The position numbers were made by a program, and so were the translations under genes. The notes beneath the pieces were generated by a model. It saw only the letters and a program-made list of their open reading frames with translations, made no database searches and was not told where the DNA came from. Positions 1-10,708 of a DNA stretch of 64,000 nucleotides are shown here, one piece after another (positions within the stretch are counted from its first letter, which is position 1; every line of letters starts with the position of its first letter). This stretch comes from Bog-532 sp963742865 (lineage in GTDB: Bacteria > Actinomycetota > Actinomycetes > Streptosporangiales > Streptosporangiaceae): the NCBI GenBank assembly GCA_963742865.1, contig CAVUNW010000076.1:30599-94598 (forward strand). The letters run 5' to 3'.

Positions 1-967
<967 letters not shown>

Positions 968-968
<1 letters not shown>

Positions 969-1810
969 TGAATTCACCTGAGGAAATGGGAAACGGGCCG
1001 GTGGTGCACGACCGCCGGCGCATCGACCCCGTGACCGGTCAGGTGAGGGAGCCGGATCGGCCCCGCGGCAAGCACGCGGCCTCGGAACCGGGCGGTTACG
1101 GCCGGGACGAGGACATGCGAGCCCAGGGCTTGCGGCCCGGGGCGGGCGCGGAGCCGGAAGGCGCCGCGCCCGCCCCCGGGCGGGACGAGCAGCCCGGTCC
1201 GGCCGGGCCTGCCGGGCCTGCCGGGCCGGACCGTCCGGCCGATCAGGCCGGGAACGGTTCCGAGGCGCACAGCGCCCCGGGCGGCGGCACGGGCAGCAAT
1301 GAGGAGATGGCAAAACTGAGGGCGCAGCTCACCGACCGGACGGCTGACCTGCAGCGGCTCCAGGCGGAGTACGCGAACTACCGCAAGCGGGTCGACCGGG
1401 ACCGGACGGCGGTGCGCGAGCTCGCGCTCGCGAACGTGCTGACCGAACTCCTGCCGGCGCTCGACGCGATCGGTCAGGCCCGGCAGCACGACGAGCTGTC
1501 CGGCGGTTTCAAGTCCGTCGCCGAGTCCCTGGAATCGGCGGCGTCGAAGCTCGGCCTGGTGACCTACGGGGAGCCCGGCGAGCCCTTCGACCCGAAGATT
1601 CACGAGGCGCTGGCTACCTCCTATTCGCCCGACGTAGCCGAGGTCACCTGCGCGGAGATCTTCCAGCCGGGCTACAAGGTCGGCGACCGGATCCTCCGCC
1701 CGGCCCGGGTCCTGGTGGCGGAGCCGGCCACCGGCCCGGACGGCGTGGCCGAATCGGGCGCGGACGCAGCGGCGAACACTGGGCAGCCGGGCCACCGGGA
1801 AGACAACTGA
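968..1810 (+). CDS. grpE: GrpE nucleotide exchange factor
   Basis: GrpE releases ADP from DnaK and resets the chaperone cycle. The ATG at 968 overlaps the dnaK stop; a TTG three bases upstream is possible but less likely. The first ~110 residues are low-complexity Gly/Pro/Ala/Glu-rich and not conserved. The GrpE core begins near residue 115 with the long dimerising helix (LQAEYANYRKRVDRDR) and ends with the beta wing (GYKVGDRILRPARVLVA), followed by an acidic tail. At about 280 residues it is longer than E. coli GrpE because of the extended N-terminus, which is common in actinomycetes. It is second in the dnaK-grpE-dnaJ-hspR operon. Confidence 0.97.
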
Positions 1811-1841
1811 CAAGCGGCGAGGGGAGCGATGAGCACACCGG

Positions 1842-3044
1842 ATGAGCACCAAGGATTATCTGGAAAAGGACTACTACAAGGTCCTGGGTGTCCCTAAGAC
1901 CGCAAGCGCTGACGAGATCAAGCAGTCGTACCGCAAGCTCGCCCGTAAGTACCACCCGGACGCGAACAAGGGCGACCGCAAGGCCGAGGAGCGCTTCAAG
2001 GAGATCTCCGAGGCCTACAACACCCTGTCGGATGAGAAGCGGCGTAAGGAGTACGACGACGCCCGCTCGCTCTTCGGCGGCGGATTCCGGGTCCCGGGTG
2101 CCGGTGGGCGCCCGGGCACGGCGGGACCGGGCGGAGCCGGCGGCTTCGGCGGTTTCGACCTCGGCGACCTGTTCGGCGGCGGGGCCGGGACCGGCACCGG
2201 GACCGAGGCCGGCGGCGGCCGGATCGGTGACCTGCTGGGCGGAATGTTCGGCAATCGCGGCGGTGGCCCGCAGACCCGGCCGCGGCGCGGCGCGGACGTG
2301 GAGACGGAGACCACGCTCTCGTTCAGCGAGGCGGTCGACGGCACCACGGTCCCGCTGAAACTGACCGGCGAAGGCCCCTGCCCGGTCTGCCACGGCACGG
2401 GCGCCCGGGCCGGCACCGTGCCCAAGGTATGCCCGACCTGTGAGGGTTCCGGGCAGGCGAGCCGGAACCTCGGCAACTTCGCCTTCTCGGAGCCGTGCCG
2501 CACCTGCCGTGGCCGCGGTCTCGTGGTGGAGGACCCGTGCCCGTCGTGCAACGGCAGCGGCCACGCGACGAGCACCCGGACCCTCCAGGCGCGGATTCCG
2601 GCCGGGGTGGCCGACGGCCAGCGGATCAAGCTCCGGGGCAAGGGAGCCCCGGGCGAGCACGGTGGCCCGGCCGGCGACCTGTACGTGCGGGTGCACGTCA
2701 CCCCGCACCCCGTTTTCGGGCGGTCGGGCGGCAACCTCACGGTCACCGTGCCGGTGACCATGCCGGAGGCGGCGCTCGGATCGGAGATCAAGGTCCCGTC
2801 GCACCGGGGGGCACCGGTAACGGTGCGGATCCCGGCGGGTACGCCCAACGGCCGCACGTTCCGCGTGCGGGGCAAGGGCGTCCGGCGGCCGGACGGCACC
2901 TACGGCGACCTGCTCGTCACGGTCGAGGTAATGGTGCCGAAGAACGTCAGCACGAAGGGCCGCAAGGCGCTGGAAGACCTGCGCGAGGCCACGGCCGGCG
3001 AGGACCCGCGGGAGGAACTCCTCCTCCGGGCCAAGGAAGCGTAA
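1842..3044 (+). CDS. dnaJ: Chaperone protein DnaJ (type I)
   Basis: This Hsp40 co-chaperone delivers substrates to DnaK and stimulates its ATPase. The J domain occupies about residues 5-75, with the HPD motif at about residue 38. A Gly/Phe-rich linker follows. Four CxxCxGxG zinc-binding repeats lie at about residues 178-240 (CPVCHGTG, CPTCEGSG, CRTCRGRG, CPSCNGSG), followed by the C-terminal substrate-binding domains. The total of 400 residues is normal for type I DnaJ. ATG 1842 gives the J domain its usual N-terminus. Another ATG at 1829 is in a different frame. The gap to grpE is 31 bp, so it is the same operon. Confidence 0.97.
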   Translation: MSTKDYLEKDYYKVLGVPKTASADEIKQSYRKLARKYHPDANKGDRKAEERFKEISEAYNTLSDEKRRKEYDDARSLFGGGFRVPGAGGRPGTAGPGGAGGFGGFDLGDLFGGGAGTGTGTEAGGGRIGDLLGGMFGNRGGGPQTRPRRGADVETETTLSFSEAVDGTTVPLKLTGEGPCPVCHGTGARAGTVPKVCPTCEGSGQASRNLGNFAFSEPCRTCRGRGLVVEDPCPSCNGSGHATSTRTLQARIPAGVADGQRIKLRGKGAPGEHGGPAGDLYVRVHVTPHPVFGRSGGNLTVTVPVTMPEAALGSEIKVPSHRGAPVTVRIPAGTPNGRTFRVRGKGVRRPDGTYGDLLVTVEVMVPKNVSTKGRKALEDLREATAGEDPREELLLRAKEA

Positions 3045-3093
3045 GCCGGCCAGAAAGAAGGAGAAACGATGAACAGGGCGAGAAGGAGATGAC

Positions 3094-3630
3094 ATGACAA
3101 GCCCGTATGACATGTCCGATGAGACGCCGGTCTACGTCATCTCCGTCGCCGCCCAGCTGTCTGGCCTGCATCCGCAGACGCTGCGAGCCTATGACCGGCT
3201 GGGGCTTGTATCGCCCGGCCGGAGCACGGGCCGGGGCCGGCGCTACTCCATGCGGGACGTTCTGGCGCTGCGCGAGGTGCAGCGCCTCTCGCAGGACGAG
3301 GGCGTCAACCTGTCCGGGATCAAGCGGATCCTGGAGCTGAACGACGAGCTGGACCGGGCCCGGCGGTTGATCGCCGAGCTGCACAGCGAGGTCGCGCAAC
3401 TCCGGGTGGAGCTCGAATCCACCCGTTCGGTGGCGGCACGGCTGGCCGACCTGCTCAGGAGGGGCCGGCAGGGTCCCGGGATCGTTCCCGCGCGCAGCGC
3501 ACGGGTCGCCGTCTGGGAACCGGTCGCCGGGCCGGAGCCGATGCCCGGCAGCCCGGGAGAGCGGGCCCGGGCCGCCAGCCGCGGTCCCGACGACACGGCC
3601 GGCGCCGAGACGCACGCGGCCGAGAGCTGA
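3094..3630 (+). CDS. hspR: MerR-family heat shock repressor HspR
   Basis: HspR is the autoregulatory repressor of the actinobacterial dnaK operon and of clpB. It works with DnaK as co-repressor and binds HAIR inverted repeats. The N-terminal MerR helix-turn-helix is visible at about residues 12-80 (SGLHPQTLRAYDRLGLV...RRYSMRDV). A coiled-coil helix follows (ELNDELDRARRLIAELHSEV), then a poorly conserved Gly/Pro-rich tail. ATG 3094 has a good AGGAG about 6 bases upstream. Position directly after dnaJ is the classic arrangement. No HAIR element was seen in the hspR-clpB gap; the operon promoter lies outside the window. Confidence 0.95.
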   Translation: MTSPYDMSDETPVYVISVAAQLSGLHPQTLRAYDRLGLVSPGRSTGRGRRYSMRDVLALREVQRLSQDEGVNLSGIKRILELNDELDRARRLIAELHSEVAQLRVELESTRSVAARLADLLRRGRQGPGIVPARSARVAVWEPVAGPEPMPGSPGERARAASRGPDDTAGAETHAAES

Positions 3631-3686
3631 CCGCGATCCCACATTCACGCACGAACGAGATATCGAGAACAGAGCGTAAGAGCTAA

Positions 3687-6338
3687 ATGGACGACAAACT
3701 GACGAGGAAGAGCCAGGACGCGGTGTCGGCCGCCGTCCGGCGCGCCGCCGCGGACGGCAACCCACAGGTCGACCCGCTGCACCTGCTCGTCGCGCTGATC
3801 GCGCAGAACGGGGGCACGGCGGCCCCGCTGCTGCGGGCCGTCGGCGCGGACCCTGCGGTCGTGGCCAAGGAGGCGGAGACCCTCCTCGGCCGGCTCCCCC
3901 GCGCCAACGGGCAGACGCTGAGCGCGCCGGAAACGTCCCGCCCGCTGCTCGCGGTGATCAACACGGCGGTGTCCCGGGCCCGGACAATGAACGACGAGTA
4001 CGTGTCGACCGAGCACCTGCTGGTGGGCCTGGCCGCCGATGGCGGCCAGGCCGCGACGCTGCTCCGCGAGGCGGGGGCCACTCCCGAGGCGCTGCTGGAC
4101 GCGTTCACCCAGGTGCGCGGGAGCGCCCGGGTGACGACCGAGAACCCGGAAGAGACCTACCAGGCGCTGGAGAAGTACGGCATCGACCTGACCCAGCAGG
4201 CCCGTGACGGCGCCCTCGACCCGGTGATCGGCCGGGACGCCGAGATCCGGCGGGTCATCCAGGTGCTGTCGCGGCGGACCAAGAACAACCCGGTTCTGAT
4301 CGGCGAGCCCGGGGTCGGCAAGACGGCGGTCGTGGAAGGGCTGGCCCAGCGCATCGTGGCGGGCGACGTACCCGAGTCACTGCGCGGCAAGCGGCTGATC
4401 GCCCTCGACCTCAGCGCCATGGTGGCCGGGGCCAAGTACCGCGGCGAGTTCGAGGAGCGGCTCAAGGCCGTCCTGAACGAGATCAAGCAGAGCGACGGCC
4501 AGGTCATCACGTTCATCGACGAACTGCACACCGTCGTGGGCGCGGGAGCAGCCGAGGGCGCCATGGACGCCGGCAACATGCTCAAGCCGATGCTGGCCCG
4601 TGGTGAGCTGCGGATGGTCGGCGCCACCACGCTGGACGAGTTCCGCGAGCGGATCGAGAAGGACCCGGCGCTGGAGCGCCGGTTCCAGCAGGTGTTCGTG
4701 GGTGAGCCGTCCGTAGAGGACACGATCGCGATCCTGCGCGGCCTGAAGGGACGTTACGAGGCGCACCACCAGGTGCAGATCTCCGACGCGGCCCTGGTCG
4801 CGGCGGCGACGCTGTCGGACCGCTACATCACCGCCCGGTTCCTGCCGGACAAGGCGATCGACCTGATTGACGAGGCCGGTTCCCGGCTGCGGATGGAGAT
4901 CGACTCGCGGCCGGTGGAGATCGACGAGCTGCAGCGAGCCGTCGACCGGATGAAGATGGAAGAGATGGCGCTGGCGCGGGAGTCCGACGCCGCGAGTAAG
5001 GACCGGCTGGAGCGGCTGCGCGCTGACCTGGCCGACCGCCAGGAGCAGCTCACCGCGCTGGTCGCGCGCTGGGACCAGGAGAAGGCCGGCCTCAACCGGG
5101 TCGGCGAGCTGAAGAAGCGCCTGGATGACCTCAAGGGGCAGGCCGAGCGGGCCCAGCGGGACGCCGACTTCGAGGCCGCCTCGCGGCTGATGTACGGCGA
5201 GATTCCGGCGCTGGAGCACGAGCTGGCCGAGGCGACCGCCGCGGCCGCTTCCGACGCAGGCGACGGGCCGGGCGCGCCCGGTACCCCGAGCGCCATCCCC
5301 GCCGAAGCGCCCATGGTCAAGGAGGAAGTGGGCCCGGACGACGTCGCGGACGTGGTTTCGTCCTGGACCGGCATCCCGGCCGGGCGCCTGCTGGAAGGTG
5401 AGACGGGCAAGCTGCTCCGGATGGAGGACGAGCTCGGCCACCGGATCGTCGGGCAGGCCCGGGCGGTGCAGGCGGTGTCCGACGCGGTCCGCCGGGCGCG
5501 GGCCGGTGTCGCCGACCCGGACCGCCCGACCGGATCGTTCCTGTTCCTGGGGCCGACCGGGGTCGGTAAGACCGAGCTGGCCAAGGCGCTCGCCGCGTTC
5601 CTGTTCGACGACGAGCGGGCCATGATCCGCATCGACATGAGCGAGTACAGCGAGAAGCACTCGGTCGCGCGCCTGGTCGGCGCGCCGCCCGGCTACGTCG
5701 GTTACGAGGAGGGCGGCCAGCTGACCGAGGCCGTGCGACGCCGGCCGTACTGCGTCATCCTGCTGGACGAGGTGGAGAAGGCGCACCCGGAGGTCTTCGA
5801 CATCCTGCTGCAGGTGCTCGATGACGGCCGGCTCACCGACGGCCAGGGCCGGACGGTGGACTTCCGGAACACGATCCTGATCCTCACGTCGAACCTGGGC
5901 TCGCAGTTCATCGCGGACCCGGCGCTGACGGACGAGGCCGCCAAGCAGGCGGCGGTCCTGAACGTCGTCCGGTCCACCTTCAAGCCGGAGTTCCTCAACC
6001 GGCTGGACGACGTGATCGTGTTCGATGCCCTCGGCACCGACGAGCTCAGCCGGATTGTCGATCTCCAGGTCGCGCGCCTGGCCCGGCGGCTGGGCGAGCG
6101 GCGGCTCACGCTGGCCGTCACCCCGGCGGCCCGCGAGTGGCTGGCCCTGACCGGCTTCGACCCGGTGTACGGAGCCCGCCCGCTGCGCCGCCTGGTGCAG
6201 TCCGCCATCGGGGATCAGCTGGCCCGCGCTCTGCTGGCCGGGGAGATCGCCGACGGCGACGAGGTCACCGTCGACGTCGATGAGGCAGCGGATTCGCTGA
6301 CCATCGGCTCCGCGAGGGAAGCGGCCAGCCAGGCCTGA
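3687..6338 (+). CDS. clpB: ATP-dependent disaggregase ClpB
   Basis: This Hsp100 hexameric AAA+ protein extracts polypeptides from aggregates together with DnaK/DnaJ/GrpE. Domains in order: Clp N-domain repeats (residues 1-145); AAA1 with Walker A GEPGVGKT near 206 and Walker B VITFIDELHT; the coiled-coil middle domain at about 405-525, which separates ClpB from ClpA/C; AAA2 with Walker A GPTGVGKT near 622 and Walker B VILLDEVEKAHPEVFD; and the C-terminal small domain. The length of 883 residues is slightly above the usual ~860, mainly through an Ala/Gly-rich insert after the middle domain. It lies 56 bp after hspR and may be transcribed with the dnaK operon. Confidence 0.97.
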   Translation: MDDKLTRKSQDAVSAAVRRAAADGNPQVDPLHLLVALIAQNGGTAAPLLRAVGADPAVVAKEAETLLGRLPRANGQTLSAPETSRPLLAVINTAVSRARTMNDEYVSTEHLLVGLAADGGQAATLLREAGATPEALLDAFTQVRGSARVTTENPEETYQALEKYGIDLTQQARDGALDPVIGRDAEIRRVIQVLSRRTKNNPVLIGEPGVGKTAVVEGLAQRIVAGDVPESLRGKRLIALDLSAMVAGAKYRGEFEERLKAVLNEIKQSDGQVITFIDELHTVVGAGAAEGAMDAGNMLKPMLARGELRMVGATTLDEFRERIEKDPALERRFQQVFVGEPSVEDTIAILRGLKGRYEAHHQVQISDAALVAAATLSDRYITARFLPDKAIDLIDEAGSRLRMEIDSRPVEIDELQRAVDRMKMEEMALARESDAASKDRLERLRADLADRQEQLTALVARWDQEKAGLNRVGELKKRLDDLKGQAERAQRDADFEAASRLMYGEIPALEHELAEATAAAASDAGDGPGAPGTPSAIPAEAPMVKEEVGPDDVADVVSSWTGIPAGRLLEGETGKLLRMEDELGHRIVGQARAVQAVSDAVRRARAGVADPDRPTGSFLFLGPTGVGKTELAKALAAFLFDDERAMIRIDMSEYSEKHSVARLVGAPPGYVGYEEGGQLTEAVRRRPYCVILLDEVEKAHPEVFDILLQVLDDGRLTDGQGRTVDFRNTILILTSNLGSQFIADPALTDEAAKQAAVLNVVRSTFKPEFLNRLDDVIVFDALGTDELSRIVDLQVARLARRLGERRLTLAVTPAAREWLALTGFDPVYGARPLRRLVQSAIGDQLARALLAGEIADGDEVTVDVDEAADSLTIGSAREAASQA

Positions 6339-6379
6339 CCGCCAGGCCTGACCGTCCGCGCACGCGGCAGCGTTCTGCG

Positions 6380-6415
6380 CGGCAGCCCGCCGGCCATTGG
6401 CCGTGCGGGCTGCCG
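6380..6415. terminator. Bidirectional terminator hairpin after clpB
   Basis: An 11-bp perfect stem (CGGCAGCCCGC / GCGGGCTGCCG) is extended inward by a 5-bp stem (CGGCC-ATT-GGCCG) with one bulged T. It sits between the convergent clpB and the next gene and can serve both. A short T-rich stretch (CTCTTTATCC) follows on the + strand. Confidence 0.8.
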
Positions 6416-6449
6416 TGTGCTGCGGGCCTCTTTATCCTGCCTAACGGAC

Positions 6450-7097
6450 CTAGCTGTCGGTTGTCCCGCCACCGGGCCGGACCGACTTGAGGCGAGGGCC
6501 CTCTCCCGCATCGGCGGTCAGTTCGTCCAGCATCTTGTCGTAGTCGTCTTCGGGCAGGCCGAGGTCGTTGCGGATGCGGTAGCGCAGGCTCAGCAGCAAC
6601 CGGAGCTCGGTGCGGTCGCCGCGCCGTTTGCATTCGTCTGCGCCGGCCGTGGCCCAGTGCAGGGCCCCGTCCATATCACCCTGCTCGGCGAGCAATTCGG
6701 CGATCAGGTCACAGGTCCGCGGGTCGCGGTGGCCCTCAGCGCCCTCGCGGTCAAGCTCCCCGATCAGCGCCTGACTCTCGTCGCGGCGCCCGAGCGCGAT
6801 CAGGGCCCGGGCCAGCGGCGCCCGCGGGTCGGCGAACGTCGCCCCGCCGTCCGCCCGGGCCAGCTCGAACCTCTCGACGGCAATCGCGGGCTCGTCAGCG
6901 AGCAGCCACTGATCGCCCGCGCGCATGTACGCCTCAGCCCGGGACATGCTTCCCGTCGGTTCGGCCGTCGCGGCGAGATGGTTCATGCGCAGCGCCGCAC
7001 GCCGGTGATCTCCGGTTCGGGCGGCGTCGAATTCGATCTCGTCGAACAGGTCATCGTTGAGGACAACCATGTGTGTGGACCTACCCAGGTCCCCCAT
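6450..7097 (-). CDS. Hypothetical helical-repeat (TPR-like) protein
   Basis: I cannot assign a function. The ~215-residue product is rich in alternating Ala/Leu/Arg helices with TPR-like pairs, for example AEAYMRAGDQWLLADEPAIA followed by a second helix pair around PLARALIALGRRDESQALIG and a third around LIAELLAEQGDMDGALHWA. There is no signal peptide or membrane segment, so it is probably a cytoplasmic scaffold protein. ATG 7097 has GAAGGG at good spacing; an alternative ATG at 7070 starts at MVVLNDDLFDEIEF. It converges with clpB across the terminator. Confidence 0.75.
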   Translation of the reverse strand: MGDLGRSTHMVVLNDDLFDEIEFDAARTGDHRRAALRMNHLAATAEPTGSMSRAEAYMRAGDQWLLADEPAIAVERFELARADGGATFADPRAPLARALIALGRRDESQALIGELDREGAEGHRDPRTCDLIAELLAEQGDMDGALHWATAGADECKRRGDRTELRLLLSLRYRIRNDLGLPEDDYDKMLDELTADAGEGPRLKSVRPGGGTTDS

Positions 7098-7136
7098 ATC
7101 CAACCCTTCGCCAGCGCCAGTACTCAGGCTGTTACC

Positions 7137-9098
7137 TCAGCGCCGCGAACTCTCCAGCGCGTCCCAGAAACCGCGCCGGAGCGCGTGCCGGACCTCGTCG
7201 TGCAGCAGGAAGTCGATCGGCAGCGCCGAGCCCTGCAGCAGGCGAGCCTCCAGGTCGGACGGCATCCGGGGCTTGCGGGCCAGCACGGCCTCCAGCCACA
7301 GCGCGGGTGCCTCGCGGGCCACCGACTCACCGAACTCCTTGCCTTCCTCGTGCGCCGACTGGACGGCGGCGGTCAGCGAGACCGGCCCAGACGACGATGA
7401 CCGTCCGGGCGCCGCGGTGGGCTGGGGCCCGCTGTAGGGGCCGTTCTGCGCGGGGACATAGGCCTGCGGGCCTTGTGCCGGGGCACCCGGTGCCGGTGAG
7501 CCTTGCGGGCCCGGTGCACCGTGGCTGCCGGGGCGCGCGGGCAGCCCCTGCGGGTTCTGCGAGCCCGGGCCGTCCGGAGCGGGCCCGAGGGGCGGAGCCG
7601 GGGATGCGCCGCCCGGGCGGCGGAATGACCCAGGCGACGGGGATATCCCACCGCGGTGCGGGTCGAGCGCTTCCCCGCGGAACTGATCGCGGGCGTTGCC
7701 CGGCCCGTAACCGGGCGGCTCCTCGCTGCCCCGGGTGCGCCCGGAGTAATCGCCGCCGGGCGCCGAGCGGCCCCGATTCCCCGGACCTGCGGGCGGCTGC
7801 GGGCCCTGTCCCGATCCGGGGAGGCCGGGCTGCTCACGTTCACGTGGCGGCAGCGAACGGCCGTGACCTCCGGCGTCGCCGCGGCCGGACAGGTCATCTG
7901 CGGCGGGCGGCGGCGCGGCGGGTGCATTCCGGAACGGCGTGGACACCGGCGCCCCATACAGGTCCTGCCGGGTGGCGGGCTCGGGCTCCACGTCGTTGCG
8001 CCCGGCCGAGGGCGGCAGCGGCGTCACGCCCGGATCGCTCCGGCCCCGGTCGGGGCGGGCCCGGTCGCCACGATCGCGCTGAACCCGCTCGGGAGGCTCG
8101 AAGGCGGGACGGTCGAAGTCGGGACGCTCGAAATCGCTGCGCATTCCGGTGGACGACAGGTCGCCGCGCCGGGTGTCCGTCCGCTGGGCGTCGCCACGAA
8201 CCGGCTCCGGACGCGCGGGCTCCGGCCGGGCCGGCTCGCCCCGCTCCGGCAGACCGGGCGCCCCGGGCGCGTCGGGCCGCCCGAAAACCAGCGGCGGGCT
8301 GGCGGCGGCGGCAGGATCATCGCGGGCGGGGGTCTCGGGCTCCGGCTCGGGCTCGTGCCGGTACGACGGCGCCACCGGCTGCGCGGGTCGCTGGTACTCG
8401 GCGACCACCGGCGCGGTGTAGATGGACGGCGGCCCGGAGTGGCCACTTCCCGCAGGCAGCGCCTGGTAGGAGCCGACGCCGCCGTTCGAGTGGCCGTTGG
8501 AGAGCGACCGGGCAGACGGGGCCCCGGCCGGGTACTGCTCGTCCGCGCCGGCGGCCTCGGCTCCCGGGATCAGCTCCACGTAGGGGCGCAGGTGCGCGCT
8601 GGTGAGCTCCATGATGTCGTCGCACTCCTGGCGGAGTGACCGGGAGATCGTCCAGTTGCCGTCCACCGTGACGTGCACGATCGTGACCCGCATGCCCAGA
8701 TCCTGGACGTCGGAGAGCACCTGCGCGAGGTCCTCCTCGGCGCTGACCACCACGGCGTCGCTCACCGCGTGGTTACGCGCCAGGACGGTGAGGTCGCGGT
8801 GGATCTCGGTCTCAACGCCCTCGCGGCGGCCCGGGCGCAGCTTGGCCAGGCGCAGTTTGAGGCCCGGCATGTCCGCCAGCGCGTCGTGCTCGGCCGTGCG
8901 ACGGCCCTCGACGGTGGCCTCATACCAGTAGCAGCGCAGCAGCGGGAGGCCGGTGCGGTCCCGGGCCAGGTTGCCGAGAAGCTGCGTCACCCCCTCGTAA
9001 TCCCAGCTGACCGACTCTCGCCGGCGCGTCCCGTGGACGGCCATCGCGCCGTCCGCGAGCATGTAGCCCGCGTCTACGAACAGCGCGCAACGATCCAC
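7137..9098 (-). CDS. NYN-domain (PIN-like) putative ribonuclease with long disordered region
   Basis: The N-terminal ~190 residues match the NYN/LabA-type PIN-like nuclease fold. There is an early acidic residue in ALFVDAGYML, a central RREGVETEIHRDLTVLA segment, and VVVSAEEDLAQVL before VTIVHV, supplying the usual Asp/Glu metal ligands. About 390 residues of Pro/Gly/Arg/Ser-rich low complexity follow. A conserved-looking helical C-terminal module of ~75 residues closes the protein (WLEAVLARKPRMPSDLEARL). GTG 9098 is chosen because GGAAGGA lies about 9 bases upstream; the frame stays open to 9230 without homology. Family knowledge suggests RNA cleavage; the substrate is unknown. Confidence 0.8.
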   Translation of the reverse strand: MDRCALFVDAGYMLADGAMAVHGTRRRESVSWDYEGVTQLLGNLARDRTGLPLLRCYWYEATVEGRRTAEHDALADMPGLKLRLAKLRPGRREGVETEIHRDLTVLARNHAVSDAVVVSAEEDLAQVLSDVQDLGMRVTIVHVTVDGNWTISRSLRQECDDIMELTSAHLRPYVELIPGAEAAGADEQYPAGAPSARSLSNGHSNGGVGSYQALPAGSGHSGPPSIYTAPVVAEYQRPAQPVAPSYRHEPEPEPETPARDDPAAAASPPLVFGRPDAPGAPGLPERGEPARPEPARPEPVRGDAQRTDTRRGDLSSTGMRSDFERPDFDRPAFEPPERVQRDRGDRARPDRGRSDPGVTPLPPSAGRNDVEPEPATRQDLYGAPVSTPFRNAPAAPPPAADDLSGRGDAGGHGRSLPPREREQPGLPGSGQGPQPPAGPGNRGRSAPGGDYSGRTRGSEEPPGYGPGNARDQFRGEALDPHRGGISPSPGSFRRPGGASPAPPLGPAPDGPGSQNPQGLPARPGSHGAPGPQGSPAPGAPAQGPQAYVPAQNGPYSGPQPTAAPGRSSSSGPVSLTAAVQSAHEEGKEFGESVAREAPALWLEAVLARKPRMPSDLEARLLQGSALPIDFLLHDEVRHALRRGFWDALESSRR

Positions 9099-9236
9099 GC
9101 AACACCGTCCTTCCCTTGGCGCGGGAACTCTCTGAAATCGTGACGTCACAGTGAGGGCCGCCTGCCGTCCCGCGCTCCGGTCATAGCGTAGTGAAGCCGG
9201 CTTCCCGCGTTTGCCTTTCGGTGTATTCACTGCTGC

Positions 9237-10321
9237 TCAGGCGACGTTCGCCCCGCACCGGCCCGGGTTTGTGATTGCCGTGACGTAATTCGCCACAGCG
9301 ACCGTCGGGGAGCCGCTCGGCGGTGACGTGGAGGAGGGTGCCGCGCAGGACGGGCAGCTTCTCCCGGCCGGCGAACCAGCCGCGGTCGCCGTGAACCTGG
9401 GGGTGGACGTCATGCCAGGCCTCGGCCCGGACGGTCCCGTAGAGCGGCGTATCCGGCAGGACCAGAGTCTCGTCGGGCCTGCAGCTGGGGCAGGGGCTTC
9501 TTCCGGCCCCGGCTGCCCCGCCCCTCGGCTGCCGCCGCGAGGGCGCCGGGCTCCAGGCAGTGGACCTCCGGCCCCCGGCGGGCGGGACGGCCGTTCTTGC
9601 CGGGCCAGGAGAGCGCGTCCTGGTAGAAGACGCTGCCGGCCGGGAGGCGGACCAGGACGTGCGCGGGGCAGCCTGCGAGGCCGTCGGTCAGGGCGGCGGC
9701 GCTGTATCCGGCGTCGAAGACGAACAGCGGCACCGCCCCGCTGGCCGGCAGGCGGCGCAGCACGCTCTTGACCTGCGCGACCGTCTGCGCGGTGCGAGTC
9801 GCGGGAGTGGTCCGCTGCACATCGACGACCGCGGCCCAGGCGGTGCGCAGGTGCCCGGTGACGGCGGCGAGCTGGTACTCCCAGCCGGGCGTGGTCTTGC
9901 TCGACCCTTTGCAGTGGCAGGCCCCGTGGTGGACGTGCTCGCGGCCCGGCGAGCACCAGGCGTCCGGCCGGGGATAAGACGTCGCGTCGACCGCGACCCG
10001 CACCCGCCGCCAGCGGGCGCACGCGTCCCGGACCCGGGCGGCATCCGCCGCCGGCACCCCGGACAGCGCCCGGTCCAGCATCCTTCGGCCGATGACATCG
10101 TGCTCCGTGATCCAGGCCCGGGCTTCCGGCCCGTCCACCAGCGGCGGCAGCACTGTCGTGAGCAGGGAGAACAGCCGCTCATCATCGGCCTGCCCGGCCG
10201 CCAGGGCATCGTAGAGCGCACCGTGGCCCCGGCGGAACTCCGGCTCCAGCGATAGCTGCACCAGCGACCGCACCGGGCGATCCGAGCACAAGACAGCATC
10301 CGCCACTAAAGCGGCACGCAT
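9237..10321 (-). pseudogene. Truncated, frameshifted DDE-type transposase remnant
   Basis: The frame starting at 10321 reads as an internal stretch of an actinobacterial DDE transposase family (VRSLVQLSLEPEFRRGHGAL, RVAVDATSYPRPDAW, VPLFVFDAGYS). It lacks the usual ~30 N-terminal residues. Near 9490 the frame breaks by one base and continues in another frame as PDTPLYGTVRAEAWHDVHP and GDRGWFAGREKLPVLRGTLL. It then stops resembling the family at about 9250, before the C-terminal part that would carry the last catalytic acidic residue. I saw no terminal inverted repeats or target duplication. It is a dead insertion-sequence fragment sitting just upstream of the NYN gene. The exact IS family is uncertain. 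Confidence 0.75.
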
Positions 10322-10708
10322 CGGCAGAATGTCACCCTCTCCCGCCCGCAGCAGGCGCCCGCATTCCGGAACCGGGAGGGCGGCCGCCTCGGTTTGTTAC
10401 GTTACGTGGTTAGATAACTTCGTAAAGTCACTAGAAATCTTTTGCGCAATCCGCGTCATACCGGAGCAGGTCCGCCGTCTGGACACGTGGGAAACCACCA
10501 GCCTCCGGCGCACGATCCGGGCCGCCCTCGGCACGGATGCGCCTGCTCAGGCTGCCGGCCCGCCCGGCGGACGCCGAACGGCTCCTGGACGGGCTGGCTC
10601 ACTGACGCCGCCGGCGCCGGTGCCCCGTGGAGGGGACGGGACCCGGCGGCGGCCCGGGAGAACAGAACCGCCCCGGGCCGGTAAACGCGGGCGGCTAAGA
10701 TCCGCCTC
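10322..10708. other. Intergenic region with an AT-rich patch, no convincing gene
   Basis: These ~390 bases between the transposase remnant and pyrE have open frames only as G+C-driven shadows. The stretch 10395-10450 is markedly AT-rich for this genome (TTACGTTACGTGGTTAGATA and following). It could be a promoter region or the boundary of inserted DNA. I see no recognisable small gene. Confidence 0.5.

Noticed and set aside
3631..3686. Possible HAIR operator upstream of clpB
   Set aside because: No CTTGAG-N-CTCAAG type inverted repeat is present in the gap.
6417..7400. Long + strand open frame opposite the helical-repeat and NYN genes
   Set aside because: A G+C-driven shadow of two better-supported minus-strand genes.
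10412..10424. ATAACTTCGTA matches 11 bases of a loxP arm
   Set aside because: Only one arm is present, with no partner arm at the needed 8-bp spacing and no phage context. Chance match in an AT-rich patch.
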